DNA of 10,957 bases. Source: Candidatus Heimdallarchaeota archaeon LC_3 (GTDB lineage: Archaea > Asgardarchaeota > Heimdallarchaeia > Hodarchaeales > LC-3). The notes below the pieces were generated by a model. The model had not been told where the DNA came from. It saw nothing but the letters and a program-made list of their open reading frames with translations, and made no database searches. Each line of letters starts with the position of its first letter. Position 1 is the stretch's first letter. The stretch spans positions 1-10,957 of the forward strand of contig MDVS01000059.1 in assembly GCA_001940645.1 (NCBI GenBank). Direction: 5' to 3'. A program made the translations under genes and the position numbers. Positions 1 through 7,317 of the stretch are shown piece after piece.

Positions 1-1
1 A

Positions 2-526
2 GCAGGTATTGATATTACACAATCGAAAAAATTCTTTCGATGGTTAAAGAAAAATAATTTATTGACTTTTAAATTTGAATTAGAACTTACATCGTGCCAC
101 AATCGGCGGTATCCCGTCATTGTACAAGCACAATTACTTAAGGTGAAAAAAGGCAGAAAGCCAGAAAGGGTTTATCTTGACTTCTATGTGTACACGACCA
201 ATATTCGAGGTTCAGCAGATTACATTGAGAAAATTTATAGATCTCGTTGGGGAATTGAAACCCAATATCGCGTTGTACATCAGTTTCAAGCTCGAACGAC
301 CTCACTAAACTCTATTTTGCGACTTCTTCTCATTGGAATTGGTTTTATCCTTGAAGCTATTTGGCTCCGTATTAATGCATTTTTGCATATAGTAACTCAT
401 GTTTTAAAGGTTACTTGCAATTATGAGCTTCCTATTAAAATTTATAAAATAAGTACATTAATTTTGACAGTTTCAAGATTCAAACGTCTACTTCAAGCAC
501 TTTGGAGACCAAATGAACGGAGTTGA
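2..526 (+). CDS. DDE transposase, C-terminal part (ISH3/IS4-like), 5' end outside window
   Basis: This is the end of an insertion-sequence transposase. The frame is open to the window edge, so the start lies upstream; the TTG at 62 is internal. Near the middle is the motif YRSRWGIETQYR, which gives Y-(2)-R-(3)-E-(3)-R. That is the pattern known for the ISH3 group of IS4-related DDE enzymes. The Glu encoded at 257-259 should be the third catalytic acid. It is preceded by a beta-strand-like stretch (VYLDFYVYTTN) and followed by a hydrophobic helix, as usual in the family. The two catalytic Asp residues must lie upstream. The stop is at 524-526. The right end of the element is probably within the next ~40 bp, but the left end is missing, so no inverted repeat can be matched. 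The gene may be intact outside the window. Family assignment is good, subgroup moderate. Confidence 0.8.
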   Translation, partial: AGIDITQSKKFFRWLKKNNLLTFKFELELTSCHNRRYPVIVQAQLLKVKKGRKPERVYLDFYVYTTNIRGSADYIEKIYRSRWGIETQYRVVHQFQARTTSLNSILRLLLIGIGFILEAIWLRINAFLHIVTHVLKVTCNYELPIKIYKISTLILTVSRFKRLLQALWRPNERS

Positions 527-572
527 TCTAGACTTGCGGAAGTACTGTCCCATTTTATTATTTAAATCATAC

Positions 573-592
573 TAATTATATTTATTAAAACA
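573..592 (+). promoter_or_regulatory. Candidate TATA box for the helicase gene
   Basis: The stretch ttatatttatta is centred about 26 bases before the ATG at 607. No Shine-Dalgarno site precedes that ATG; the bases just upstream read gatcctcc. This is the geometry of an archaeal leaderless promoter. The surrounding DNA is very AT-rich, so a chance match is possible. Confidence 0.35.
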
Positions 593-606
593 TTTAGTGA
601 TCCTCC

Positions 607-1424
607 ATGAATTCTTCAAACACAATTTTTGCTGATATTCCTAAACCTTTTCTTAAATTATTTCCTGAAACTCTTAACAAGGTACAACAACAATCGTATC
701 ACGACATCTGGAATACTGACAATAATATTATTGTTCAAGCGCCTACTGGTTCAGGTAAGACTGTTATTGCTCAGTTAGCAATTCTCAAAGCACTCCTTAA
801 GCCAGGGAAAGCAGTCTATCTTGGACCACTTAGAGCATTGAATCACGAAAAATTCTCTGAACTCTGTAAGTTCGATTCTCTTAATTGGAAGACTTGTCTT
901 ATTCTTGGTGGTTCTTCTCCTTCCGATCTTTCTGATTGTGATATTCTCCTTTCCACTCCAGAAAAGTTTCTTTCACTTCTCCATTCGTTAAATTTTACTT
1001 CCTTTCCTCTCTCCGTTATTGTTATTGATGAAATTCATCTGATATTCTTCAGATGCTTGGTCGAGCAGGCAGACCTCAACACCACGATAAAGGCTATGGA
1101 TATGTAGTAGTCTCTAAAGACCAGAAAGACCAAATTGCTGGATTTATTGAAGGATCAGCACCGGTTCGATCAGCATTAAGAGATTATTTACCGGAACTGA
1201 TCTTACTGTATTTATCCCATATTCCTCGAAAGACTATTTCCTTTGATGATCTTGTTGAATTCTTTGAACAATCATTTCTTTTGTCTTCTAAATACACTAC
1301 ACTAACTGATCTTTCCGATTCAGTAGAGCAAGCTATTAGAATTCTCTTTTCAGCTAAATTAGTTAAGTATGAAAATTTTCAACTTACAATAACTTCAGTT
1401 GGATTAGCTATCCTAAAGCAATAA
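607..1424 (+). pseudogene. Ski2/Hel308-like superfamily 2 helicase, internally deleted and frameshifted
   Basis: Intact relatives are ATP-dependent helicases with two RecA domains plus winged-helix parts, acting on stalled forks or RNA. Here 607-1038 encodes a good first half: Q-motif region (FPETLNKVQQQSYHDIW), motif I APTGSGKT, Ia YLGPLRAL, Ib STPEKF and motif II DEIH. Right after DEIHL the reading shifts frame, and from 1041 the DNA encodes DILQMLGRAGRPQ, the motif VI region of the same family. Everything between is gone: the rest of RecA1, motif III and most of RecA2, normally some 200 residues. From the ATG at 607 translation stops at 1107, giving a 166-residue stump. The second piece continues through a winged-helix-like region to a stop at 1424, where it meets TPR-coding sequence, so the C-terminus is probably lost as well. 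Family assignment is firm, and loss of function is a strong inference unless the join is an assembly error. Confidence 0.85.
1036..1055. repeat. 7-bp hairpin at the helicase deletion scar
   Basis: catctga (1036-1042) and tcagatg (1049-1055) are perfect inverted repeats around a 6-base loop. They sit on the point where the motif II frame ends (about 1041) and the motif VI frame begins. The hairpin spans sequence from both sides, so it may have arisen with the join or by chance. Confidence 0.6.
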
Positions 1425-1660
1425 CTATTTATTTAAAAATCATTCAGAAAGATGAAAAGTTCGCCCATGCTTATTATCGTCTTGGAGAATGCTATTTTAA
1501 TACGGGAGATCAAAGTAATGCATTGAAATATTTTAGAATTGCTCAAAAACTTAATTGGTTCCCACTTGGAACATTATTTTACTTAAGCAAGATTATTGTA
1601 GACATTGGAAATCATGCCGAAGCAGCGCCTTTCCTTTTAAAACCATTAGGAACAGGATAA
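1415..1660 (+). pseudogene. 3' remnant of a TPR-repeat protein gene
   Basis: In a frame different from the helicase remnant, the DNA from about 1418 encodes AITIYLKIIQKDEK, then the classic tetratricopeptide helix pair FAHAYYRLGECYFNTGDQSN with ALKYFRIAQKLN. A second, less regular TPR follows (LFYLSKIIVDIGNHAEAAPF) before the stop at 1658-1660. TPRs are protein-binding scaffolds. No start codon or ribosome binding site precedes the piece. The frame stays open upstream into the helicase remnant, where it no longer resembles TPR, so the 5' part has been lost. The join with the helicase debris is around 1405-1421. The helicase stop codon (taa, 1422-1424) may come from the TPR side of the join. 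It ends 32 bp before the convergent stop of the RDD gene. The domain call is firm; the parent protein is unknown. Confidence 0.7.
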
Positions 1661-1691
1661 TTGACTGGCATTTTCAAAAATTAGTGAACTA

Positions 1692-2990
1692 CTATATTTT
1701 CACTACTTGTGATTCAGCAATAATATCTAATGCTTTACAGAAGGTTTTTTTCTTCCGATAACCCTCTAACAAATCTATTACTATCAGTAATGGGAATATT
1801 TTACTGAGCGATCTTATTAGTGCTTGGTTCCAACTAATTTTTATTCCTGAATTATCCAATACTTTTAATCTAAACATATATTTCCCAATCGTAGTTGAAT
1901 ACTTTCCTTCTAATATTAAAGGATAAATTACTAAGCTGTATAGTGGAATTGATGCTACAAACAGTATTATTATCATCTGAATATAGGTTCTAATATACAT
2001 AAAAAATTCAGGCTCAAAATAGGTTATTACACCCATAGGGATAAACATTATCAATATTCCTATTAAAATGCTGATAACTAAATCGATAATATAAGCAATC
2101 GTGCGAAAAATAGGATTGGCTTGGTTCACAACCCAATCCTCACCTTGCATAATATCCTTTGCAACTTTTCTGGGTTCACCAAATGATGTGATTAAATCAA
2201 AAGGAACGGTTTCTCCTATTGTTTCTCTGAGATCTAATCGAAGTTCAGCAGTTATTTTTTCCTTATTTTGACTTGAAAAGGGTAATAATTTAGAGACTTT
2301 TTCGATAAAATCTTCTAAATCATCCAATTCTCTTTTATTAACTACTATTCTCGTCCCCAAAACCATATCAGTTGCTCTTTGAGCTGAAATTTTTTGTCCT
2401 ATGGCAATTAATGCATCAATAAGAAGTAGTAAGGGTAATAGCTTAGTCATTGATCTTATAAAAGCTTCTTTCCATGTTATTTTTATACCCGAATTGTTTA
2501 TTACCCATAGACCAAAAATACGCTTACCAATAGTAGTAGAAAATTTCCCTTCTAGTATAACTGGATAAAATAATATTACATATAGCGGTATGGAAATTGT
2601 GACTAAGAATATTGTTAGGGCAATATGAGTCACTCTTGTCGTATTAAAAAAATCAGGATCGAAGATATTCACAAAATTAATGAAGATCAATAACAATGCG
2701 AATCCGATAAAAAAACTAATAAAAAAATCAATTAGATAAGAAAAAGATCTGAAAAAAAATCTTGAATTTTGAAGTTTCCAATCTAAACTTTGAATAATAT
2801 TTATTGCAGCTTCTTTTGGAGACCCAAATTGCTTCGAAAAATCAAGATCATTATTATCAATCAGAGAATCTTCTAGGTCGTGTTTCAGATCTGTAAAAAT
2901 CAGATCCTGGTATTTTTTGTATGGAGGAATAAATTTTAAAATCTCATCTTTGTATTTTTTTATTCGTTTATTTTGTTCAATCGTTGTTAT
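1692..2990 (-). CDS. Membrane protein with two tandem HAAS-like + RDD units
   Basis: About 432 residues, read from an ATA at 2990. The protein is one ~215-residue unit repeated. Each unit has a cytosolic helical HAAS/DUF1700-like domain ending in FGxPxxAxxI (KQFGSPKEAA near residues 53-62; TSFGEPRKVA near 267-276). An RDD-type membrane domain follows (YLIDFF near 85; YIIDLV near 300), then SIPLYVILFYPVILEGKFST against SIPLYSLVIYPLILEGKYST. Each unit closes with the family's DxxxxTxVV-like end (DMVLGTRIVV; DIIAESQVV). The copies are similar enough to suggest a fairly recent duplication. The TTG at 2696 lies inside the first RDD domain and cannot be the true start, yet no ATG, GTG or TTG occurs in frame upstream before the stop at 3009-3011. 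The ATA at 2988-2990 overlaps the padR stop as ATAA and has AGGGGG 8 bases upstream. HAAS proteins are commonly encoded beside PadR regulators. The ligand or transported compound is unknown. Confidence 0.75.
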   Translation of the reverse strand: MTTIEQNKRIKKYKDEILKFIPPYKKYQDLIFTDLKHDLEDSLIDNNDLDFSKQFGSPKEAAINIIQSLDWKLQNSRFFFRSFSYLIDFFISFFIGFALLLIFINFVNIFDPDFFNTTRVTHIALTIFLVTISIPLYVILFYPVILEGKFSTTIGKRIFGLWVINNSGIKITWKEAFIRSMTKLLPLLLLIDALIAIGQKISAQRATDMVLGTRIVVNKRELDDLEDFIEKVSKLLPFSSQNKEKITAELRLDLRETIGETVPFDLITSFGEPRKVAKDIMQGEDWVVNQANPIFRTIAYIIDLVISILIGILIMFIPMGVITYFEPEFFMYIRTYIQMIIILFVASIPLYSLVIYPLILEGKYSTTIGKYMFRLKVLDNSGIKISWNQALIRSLSKIFPLLIVIDLLEGYRKKKTFCKALDIIAESQVVKI

Positions 2991-3343
2991 TTTCTTTTCC
3001 CCCTTAAATTATGAATTATTGATAAAACATCAGAAAAAAAGTCTTCTAGCGAATTGTTTAACTGGGCTACAAACAATCTTCCAGTTTCTGTTATTTTATA
3101 GACAGTTCGAGTTGAATTAGGCTCTTCAAATCTGGTTACTAATCCCAAATCTTTCAAATTTTTCAAAATAGGATAAATATTAGTTGTAGCTATCTCAATT
3201 TGTTCTTTAGATTTTTTTCTTATTATTTTTGCTAATTCGTAAGGATGAGAGTCCTGTTCTGAAAGAATCATTAAAATTAATGGTTTAGTAAAACCTTTTT
3301 TATATTCAATTTGCCATTTGGGAATTAATTCGTCAATATTCAT
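2987..3343 (-). CDS. PadR-family transcriptional regulator
   Basis: The 118-residue protein is the normal size for a short PadR repressor. It has the N-terminal winged helix-turn-helix: KPLILMILSEQDSHPYELAK (helices 1-2), IATTNIYPILKNLKDLGLV (recognition helix region, with the YPILKNLKDLGLV signature) and the wing (TRTVYKITETGRLF). A C-terminal dimerisation helix follows (LNNSLEDFFSDVLSIIHNL). PadR proteins usually repress a neighbouring exporter or membrane gene and their own operon, releasing DNA when a ligand binds. The gene is cotranscribed with the HAAS-RDD gene, whose start overlaps its stop. It is divergent from the ABC exporter operon across a 147-bp AT-rich spacer, so it could control both sides. 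The ATG at 3343 is a good start but has no clear SD, so the transcript may be leaderless. Confidence 0.9.
   Translation of the reverse strand: MNIDELIPKWQIEYKKGFTKPLILMILSEQDSHPYELAKIIRKKSKEQIEIATTNIYPILKNLKDLGLVTRFEEPNSTRTVYKITETGRLFVAQLNNSLEDFFSDVLSIIHNLRGKRK
2999..3004 (-). promoter_or_regulatory. SD-like AGGGGG that decides the ATA start of the HAAS-RDD gene
   Basis: On the minus strand AGGGGG lies 8 bases before the ATA at 2990-2988. It can pair over six bases with the UCCUCC core of 16S rRNA if one G-U pair is allowed. It sits inside the last codons of padR, typical of translational coupling. This supports starting the downstream gene at ATA despite the unusual codon. Confidence 0.45.
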
Positions 3344-3490
3344 TATATATCAGCAGTAAATATATTAGATAGAAAAAATAGAACATTTCTTTAAAGCATA
3401 AATTCATTGATTATTATAATACTATATTTATGTTATTAAGCAATAAACTTTATTAATAGATTCATAGATATATTTCAAGATCAATGAAAC
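3344..3490. promoter_or_regulatory. Divergent promoter region between padR and the ABC exporter operon
   Basis: This 147-bp, extremely AT-rich spacer must hold both promoters. On the minus strand taatatattta ends about 14 bases before the padR ATG. On the plus strand the TATA-like candidates are ctatatttatg (3422-3432) and gatatattt near 3470. The odd palindrome aataaa-c-tttatt (3442-3454) and two ttattaa copies 17 bp apart (3433-3439 and 3450-3456) are possible operator elements. At this base composition each could be chance, so exact promoter positions are uncertain. Confidence 0.4.
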
Positions 3491-4498
3491 ATGAATGAAA
3501 AATACTTGTCCAATGAGCATCAAGAAAATGATCTTTCTCAAATCAAAATGACTCATACTCTTCTTACTGTTCAAAATATGAGGAAAACTTATGGGAGATC
3601 CTTTGTTGCTTTGGATGATTTTTGCTGTGAAATACAAACTGGAGTTACAGGGTTGTTAGGACCAAATGGAGCAGGTAAAACGACTTTTCTTCGATGTCTT
3701 CTAGGCATTTTACCATTCGAAAATGGAACAATCCATTTTAAAGATTTCACATTGCCACAAGATCTAAAAAAAGTTCAAGATTTTTTTGGTTATCAACCTG
3801 AGACTGAGACACGAATGTTGAGAACATCTGCCATGAGTTACGTAACTCATATTGGAAAAATAGCTGGATTACCTCGAAAAGATGCTCTTCATCGTAGTTT
3901 TGACGTATTACACTATGTAGGTCTAGAAGAAGCACGATATAGAGATATGAATACTTTTAGTTCTGGGATGCTACAACGTGTAAAATTAGCAGCAGCACTA
4001 GTTCAAGATCCTTTAATGCTAATTCTTGATGAACCGACAGCAGGTATGGATCCACAAGGAAGACAACAAATGTTATCTTTAATTTATGACCTCGGACATA
4101 ACCATGATAAAAATATTATAATGTCCACTCACTTATTGCCTGATGTAGAACAAACTTCTGATAATGTAGTGGTTCTTTCTCGTGGAAGGACAATTAAACA
4201 AGGGAGTTTGAAATCTATTCTTACTAGAAAAGATGATGCTATCTCATTAATTATTCGCATATCTGGTGATCATAATAAATTTGGTTCGTTGCTTGTTGAT
4301 CAAGGATTCGTTGTTATAATTAATAGAGATGAAATACAATGTCAATTGAAAACAAATGATCAAGAAAATTATAAAATAATATTCAAAATAGCAAAAAAAA
4401 TAGGTGTGGACATTAGAACGATGTCGCCACATCGACAGACATTGGAGGAAGTTTTTCTTGATTTGGTAGATGACGATACTAAGAATACCGGAGGTTAG
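3491..4498 (+). CDS. ABC-2 exporter ATPase, first copy
   Basis: This is a nucleotide-binding subunit of a CcmA-like ABC exporter and hydrolyses ATP on the cytosolic face of the membrane. Visible motifs are Walker A GPNGAGKT (57-64), Q-loop YQPE (Q102), signature FSSGMLQR (156-163, a divergent LSGGQ), Walker B LMLILDE (175-181), D-loop AGMD and H-loop MSTHL (H214). The C-terminal ~90 residues form the accessory domain often seen in this group, ending TLEEVFLDLV. At 335 residues the length is normal. The first ATG (3491) adds about 20 residues before the usual beta-strand LLTVQNMRKTYG. The ATG at 3548 (residue 20) is an alternative start, and neither has a strong SD. It is the first gene of the operon, and the next gene starts 6 bases after its stop, so it most likely pairs with that permease. 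All catalytic residues are present. Confidence 0.9.
   Translation: MNEKYLSNEHQENDLSQIKMTHTLLTVQNMRKTYGRSFVALDDFCCEIQTGVTGLLGPNGAGKTTFLRCLLGILPFENGTIHFKDFTLPQDLKKVQDFFGYQPETETRMLRTSAMSYVTHIGKIAGLPRKDALHRSFDVLHYVGLEEARYRDMNTFSSGMLQRVKLAAALVQDPLMLILDEPTAGMDPQGRQQMLSLIYDLGHNHDKNIIMSTHLLPDVEQTSDNVVVLSRGRTIKQGSLKSILTRKDDAISLIIRISGDHNKFGSLLVDQGFVVIINRDEIQCQLKTNDQENYKIIFKIAKKIGVDIRTMSPHRQTLEEVFLDLVDDDTKNTGG
4490..4495 (+). promoter_or_regulatory. Shine-Dalgarno GGAGGT for the first permease
   Basis: A full GGAGGT lies over the last glycine codons and stop codon of the first ATPase gene, 9 bases before the ATG at 4505. It fixes that start and suggests coupled translation of the pair. Confidence 0.75.
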
Positions 4499-4504
4499 GA
4501 AAAT

Positions 4505-5488
4505 ATGAGTACTGAGTATGTTGAAAAATTTGGTTATCGAAAATATAGTGGAAAAACGAATCCCCGTTGGAAAAGGGTAATTAATCTTGCTTGGTTTGAA
4601 ATGACTTCCACATGGCGAAAATCAACTTTTGGGAAAGCCCTCCTAATTATTATCCTCGTAGTGAATTTTATTGGTATTTTTTCTCTAGGAACAGCCAATT
4701 TTTCCTTACCGAAAGGATTAAATGAGGTAGAAAAAATAGAAAGGGTTCGAAAAGAACTTAGTAATCTTATATCGTATTATTTAAGTATAACAAGTCAATC
4801 ATTACGACCAGAAGGTTTACCAGATCCTTATGGTATAATGAATTTGGGTTTTCTCTTAGTACCTTTATTGGGAATTGTAGGTAGCGGAATGTTTGCTGAT
4901 GATAAACAAGGTCATCTAATTGAGATATATCTTTCAAAGTTAAGAAGATCTGAGTATGCTATCGGAAAGATAGGTGCTGTATTTTTATATAATAATATAA
5001 TAATTACCATACCAATGGTTATAAGTTCTTTATTATTTGTACAAGCTTTTAGAGAAGATCACCTTAATTACTTAGATGTTTATCTAAATATTGTAATATT
5101 TGGATTTGTTATTACTTTATTATTAGGAATAATCATTTTATTTTTGTCAATTATTGTTGAAAAACGATCATACGCAAGTTTAATTTTTATTATACTTTTT
5201 TTCTTAGGATCAATTTTTGGTAGTATAATTTACCAAAATAATCCATCAAATGAATTTCTCCTTTTAATACCTAATGACACCTTTTTTACTCTCTTAGGTT
5301 TTAGTATTACAGGAATTTGGCGTTTAATTCCTGTTAATCTCGACATAGATCAGAGATATGTGATTGATTTAAATGATGGACTGGGTTTAGAATTTTACCA
5401 TATTTGGGGTGTTGTTTTAATGTTAATTTTATTTTTTTCACTTCTTCTCTATTTCAGGCTTAAACGATTAACAACTAAAGAATTATAG
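4505..5488 (+). CDS. ABC-2 type permease, first copy
   Basis: This 327-residue integral membrane subunit should form the translocation path for the exporter. Six hydrophobic segments are visible, near residues 44-62, 111-130, 158-180, 192-217, 222-243 and 300-317. A loop of about 50 residues between the first two carries charged and polar residues, as in the ABC-2 family. After helix 2 comes the typical cytosolic coupling stretch with DDKQGHLIEIYLSKLRRSEY, which matches the family pattern of an acidic pair, then a lipid-facing helix and a basic segment before helix 3. It lies between the two ATPase genes with gaps of 6 and 11 bases. The ATG start has a perfect GGAGGT. The substrate cannot be told from the sequence. 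Candidates for this family include lipids, peptides and drugs, but nothing here selects among them. Confidence 0.85.
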   Translation: MSTEYVEKFGYRKYSGKTNPRWKRVINLAWFEMTSTWRKSTFGKALLIIILVVNFIGIFSLGTANFSLPKGLNEVEKIERVRKELSNLISYYLSITSQSLRPEGLPDPYGIMNLGFLLVPLLGIVGSGMFADDKQGHLIEIYLSKLRRSEYAIGKIGAVFLYNNIIITIPMVISSLLFVQAFREDHLNYLDVYLNIVIFGFVITLLLGIIILFLSIIVEKRSYASLIFIILFFLGSIFGSIIYQNNPSNEFLLLIPNDTFFTLLGFSITGIWRLIPVNLDIDQRYVIDLNDGLGLEFYHIWGVVLMLILFFSLLLYFRLKRLTTKEL

Positions 5489-5493
5489 GAGGT
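5488..5493 (+). promoter_or_regulatory. Shine-Dalgarno GGAGGT deciding a TTG start
   Basis: GGAGGT begins on the last base of the preceding stop codon (tag, 5486-5488) and lies 6 bases before TTG 5500. There is no nearby in-frame ATG, so the SD supports the TTG start of the second ATPase. Confidence 0.75.
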
Positions 5494-5499
5494 TTACTG

Positions 5500-6480
5500 T
5501 TGAAAAATAATAAAATTGATAATTCTTCTAATAACCTTCTTGGATGGTTAGATAATGTAACAAAAGCATTTGGACAGGTCGTTGCTGTTAGTGAAGTAAG
5601 TTTTGCTATACCTAAAGGATCAATTATGGGTTTCTTAGGACCTAACGGTTCTGGAAAAACTACTAGTATCAGAATGATGCTTGGCTTAATCAAACCACAA
5701 TTAGGAGAGGTCAGATTACTTAATGAAAACCCATTTACTAATTCAAAGATAAAACAAAATATTGGCTATGTTCCTGAATATTCGATTTTTCCAAATTGGA
5801 TTAAGGCAAAGGACTTTCTCAGTAAATTTAGTCAATTAAATCTTCCTAGAGAAGAAGCGAAAAAGAGAGCCCTTGAAATATTGGAACAATTAATGCTCAA
5901 GGATGTCGCAGATAAAAAAATCATTGAATTCAGTAAAGGTATGAAACAAAGGATGAAATTAGCCCAAGCATTGATTCATCGTCCTCAATTAGTTATCGCT
6001 GATGAACCCTTTAACGGACTTGATCCAGTAATTAGAAAGCATGTTTTTGATCTTATAAGAGAATACAGAGAAACTTATGATGTGACATTTTTTGTTTCTT
6101 CACATATTCTGTTCGAGATTGATCGCCTTGCTGACCAAATTGTTTTATTATACAAGGGAAGAGCTATTGCACAAGGAGCTCCTAAAAAAATCCGATCCAT
6201 GATTCAGGAGCAACCTCATTCTATAGAAATTAGTTCTCCAGTAATTCAACAAATAAGTTCCTTACTTATTAATCATTTAGATGAAGATATTATATCTTCA
6301 CTTCAATTTAGTAAGAATCCAAGAACAGAAGAAAAACAATTAATAGTTACAACATTAGAGCCAATGAAATTTTATCATTTGTTTACTGAATTGATAGCTG
6401 ATAACGAAATCTTTGTTCGAGAGATTCGACCAACAGACGAAGGCTTAGAAAGTCTCTTTCAAAGTCTCACTATAGGATAG
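5500..6480 (+). CDS. ABC-2 exporter ATPase, second copy
   Basis: This second nucleotide-binding subunit has 326 residues and starts at TTG. Motifs are Walker A GPNGSGKT (47-54), YVPE at the Q-loop position (the Gln is replaced, as in many ABC-2 ATPases), signature FSKGMKQR (144-151), Walker B LVIADEP (164-170), D-loop NGLDP and H-loop SSHIL (H202). A C-terminal accessory domain follows from about residue 235. It differs clearly from the first ATPase: the Q-loop, signature and C-terminal domains are not alike. The pair therefore looks like two specialised subunits and not a recent duplicate. It sits 11 bases after the first permease and just before the second one. The catalytic set is complete apart from the Q-loop Gln. 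It may drive its own permease or form a mixed dimer with the first ATPase. Confidence 0.9.
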   Translation: MKNNKIDNSSNNLLGWLDNVTKAFGQVVAVSEVSFAIPKGSIMGFLGPNGSGKTTSIRMMLGLIKPQLGEVRLLNENPFTNSKIKQNIGYVPEYSIFPNWIKAKDFLSKFSQLNLPREEAKKRALEILEQLMLKDVADKKIIEFSKGMKQRMKLAQALIHRPQLVIADEPFNGLDPVIRKHVFDLIREYRETYDVTFFVSSHILFEIDRLADQIVLLYKGRAIAQGAPKKIRSMIQEQPHSIEISSPVIQQISSLLINHLDEDIISSLQFSKNPRTEEKQLIVTTLEPMKFYHLFTELIADNEIFVREIRPTDEGLESLFQSLTIG

Positions 6481-6489
6481 GTGTTAAAA

Positions 6490-7317
6490 ATGCAGAAATC
6501 TGAAGAATATCCTGGATTATATAGAAAAATGTTTGTTTCTTTTGAATTATCATTTAAATCACTATTTTTTGGACGAAAATGGATTATTTACTTATTATTA
6601 GCCTTGTTCCCATTAGTTTTTACATTATTGAGTGAAGATCGATTACTAGGAAGCGATACTGTTGAAGATGCTTTTGTAAATTTATTTCTAGGGACAGCTC
6701 TCTTTTTCTTCTTTACTTTTGGTTGTTTAATAATTAGTCTTCCATTTTCTGCTGATGAAATATCTGATCATCTACTTGATTTGTACATAGTTAGACCCAT
6801 TTCGAAAGAAGCTATTTACTTTTCTCGATGGGTAGCCTATCATTTAGCAATAATTGCAGTAAACATCTTTATTGCGATTATTTATTTTATTTTCTTGCAT
6901 TTTATAAGTATGAATTTTTCAGGAAACTTGATTACTGAATTCTCTAATACTTTGGAATTGATTATTAATAATTTCGACCTTTTTCTTAATTCCATATTAG
7001 CAATATTATATGCGTCAGTTGCATACGGTGGATTATTTCTTATTATCGGATTCATAGGAAACAAAGCATTTACAATTGGAGTGATTGTTGCCTTATTTGA
7101 AAGATTTTTCCTTTCTTTATTGTTTTTAAGAGATCAATGGTATCTCCCATCAACAAATTTACAAACCATTGCAGTGGAGTTGTTCAGTCCATTGGTTAGT
7201 TATGATCCTATCACAGATGTACCAGATTTTGTTTTGGCTCAGTCTTACCTTATATTTCTATCTGTGGTCTTCTTAGTCTTTGGGTTATTCTTTATAAGGA
7301 GAAAAGAGTTTGAATGA
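6490..7317 (+). CDS. ABC-2 type permease, second copy
   Basis: A 275-residue membrane subunit with six hydrophobic segments near residues 30-48, 64-86, 112-140, 165-188, 192-213 and 252-269. The ABC-2 coupling segment ADEISDHLLDLYIVRPISKE follows helix 2. The start was placed at ATG 6490 because AGGTG (6479-6483) lies 6 bases upstream. The in-frame GTG at 6481 would itself overlap that SD and adds only three residues. The gene directly follows the second ATPase and is the natural partner for it. It shares topology but little obvious sequence with the first permease. That fits either a heterodimeric channel with four different subunits or two exporters encoded together. The 3' end contains the SD and first codons of the next small gene. 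Confidence 0.85.
   Translation: MQKSEEYPGLYRKMFVSFELSFKSLFFGRKWIIYLLLALFPLVFTLLSEDRLLGSDTVEDAFVNLFLGTALFFFFTFGCLIISLPFSADEISDHLLDLYIVRPISKEAIYFSRWVAYHLAIIAVNIFIAIIYFIFLHFISMNFSGNLITEFSNTLELIINNFDLFLNSILAILYASVAYGGLFLIIGFIGNKAFTIGVIVALFERFFLSLLFLRDQWYLPSTNLQTIAVELFSPLVSYDPITDVPDFVLAQSYLIFLSVVFLVFGLFFIRRKEFE

Noticed and set aside
1555..1761. 68-codon plus-strand frame
   Set aside because: It overlaps the TPR remnant in another frame and the 3' end of the HAAS-RDD gene, and shows no domain.
2917..3120. 67-codon plus-strand frame over the padR/HAAS-RDD overlap
   Set aside because: It is antisense to two well-supported coding frames.
6481..6489. GTG at 6481 as start of the second permease
   Set aside because: Its only possible SD overlaps the codon itself; ATG 6490 has AGGTG at the proper distance.
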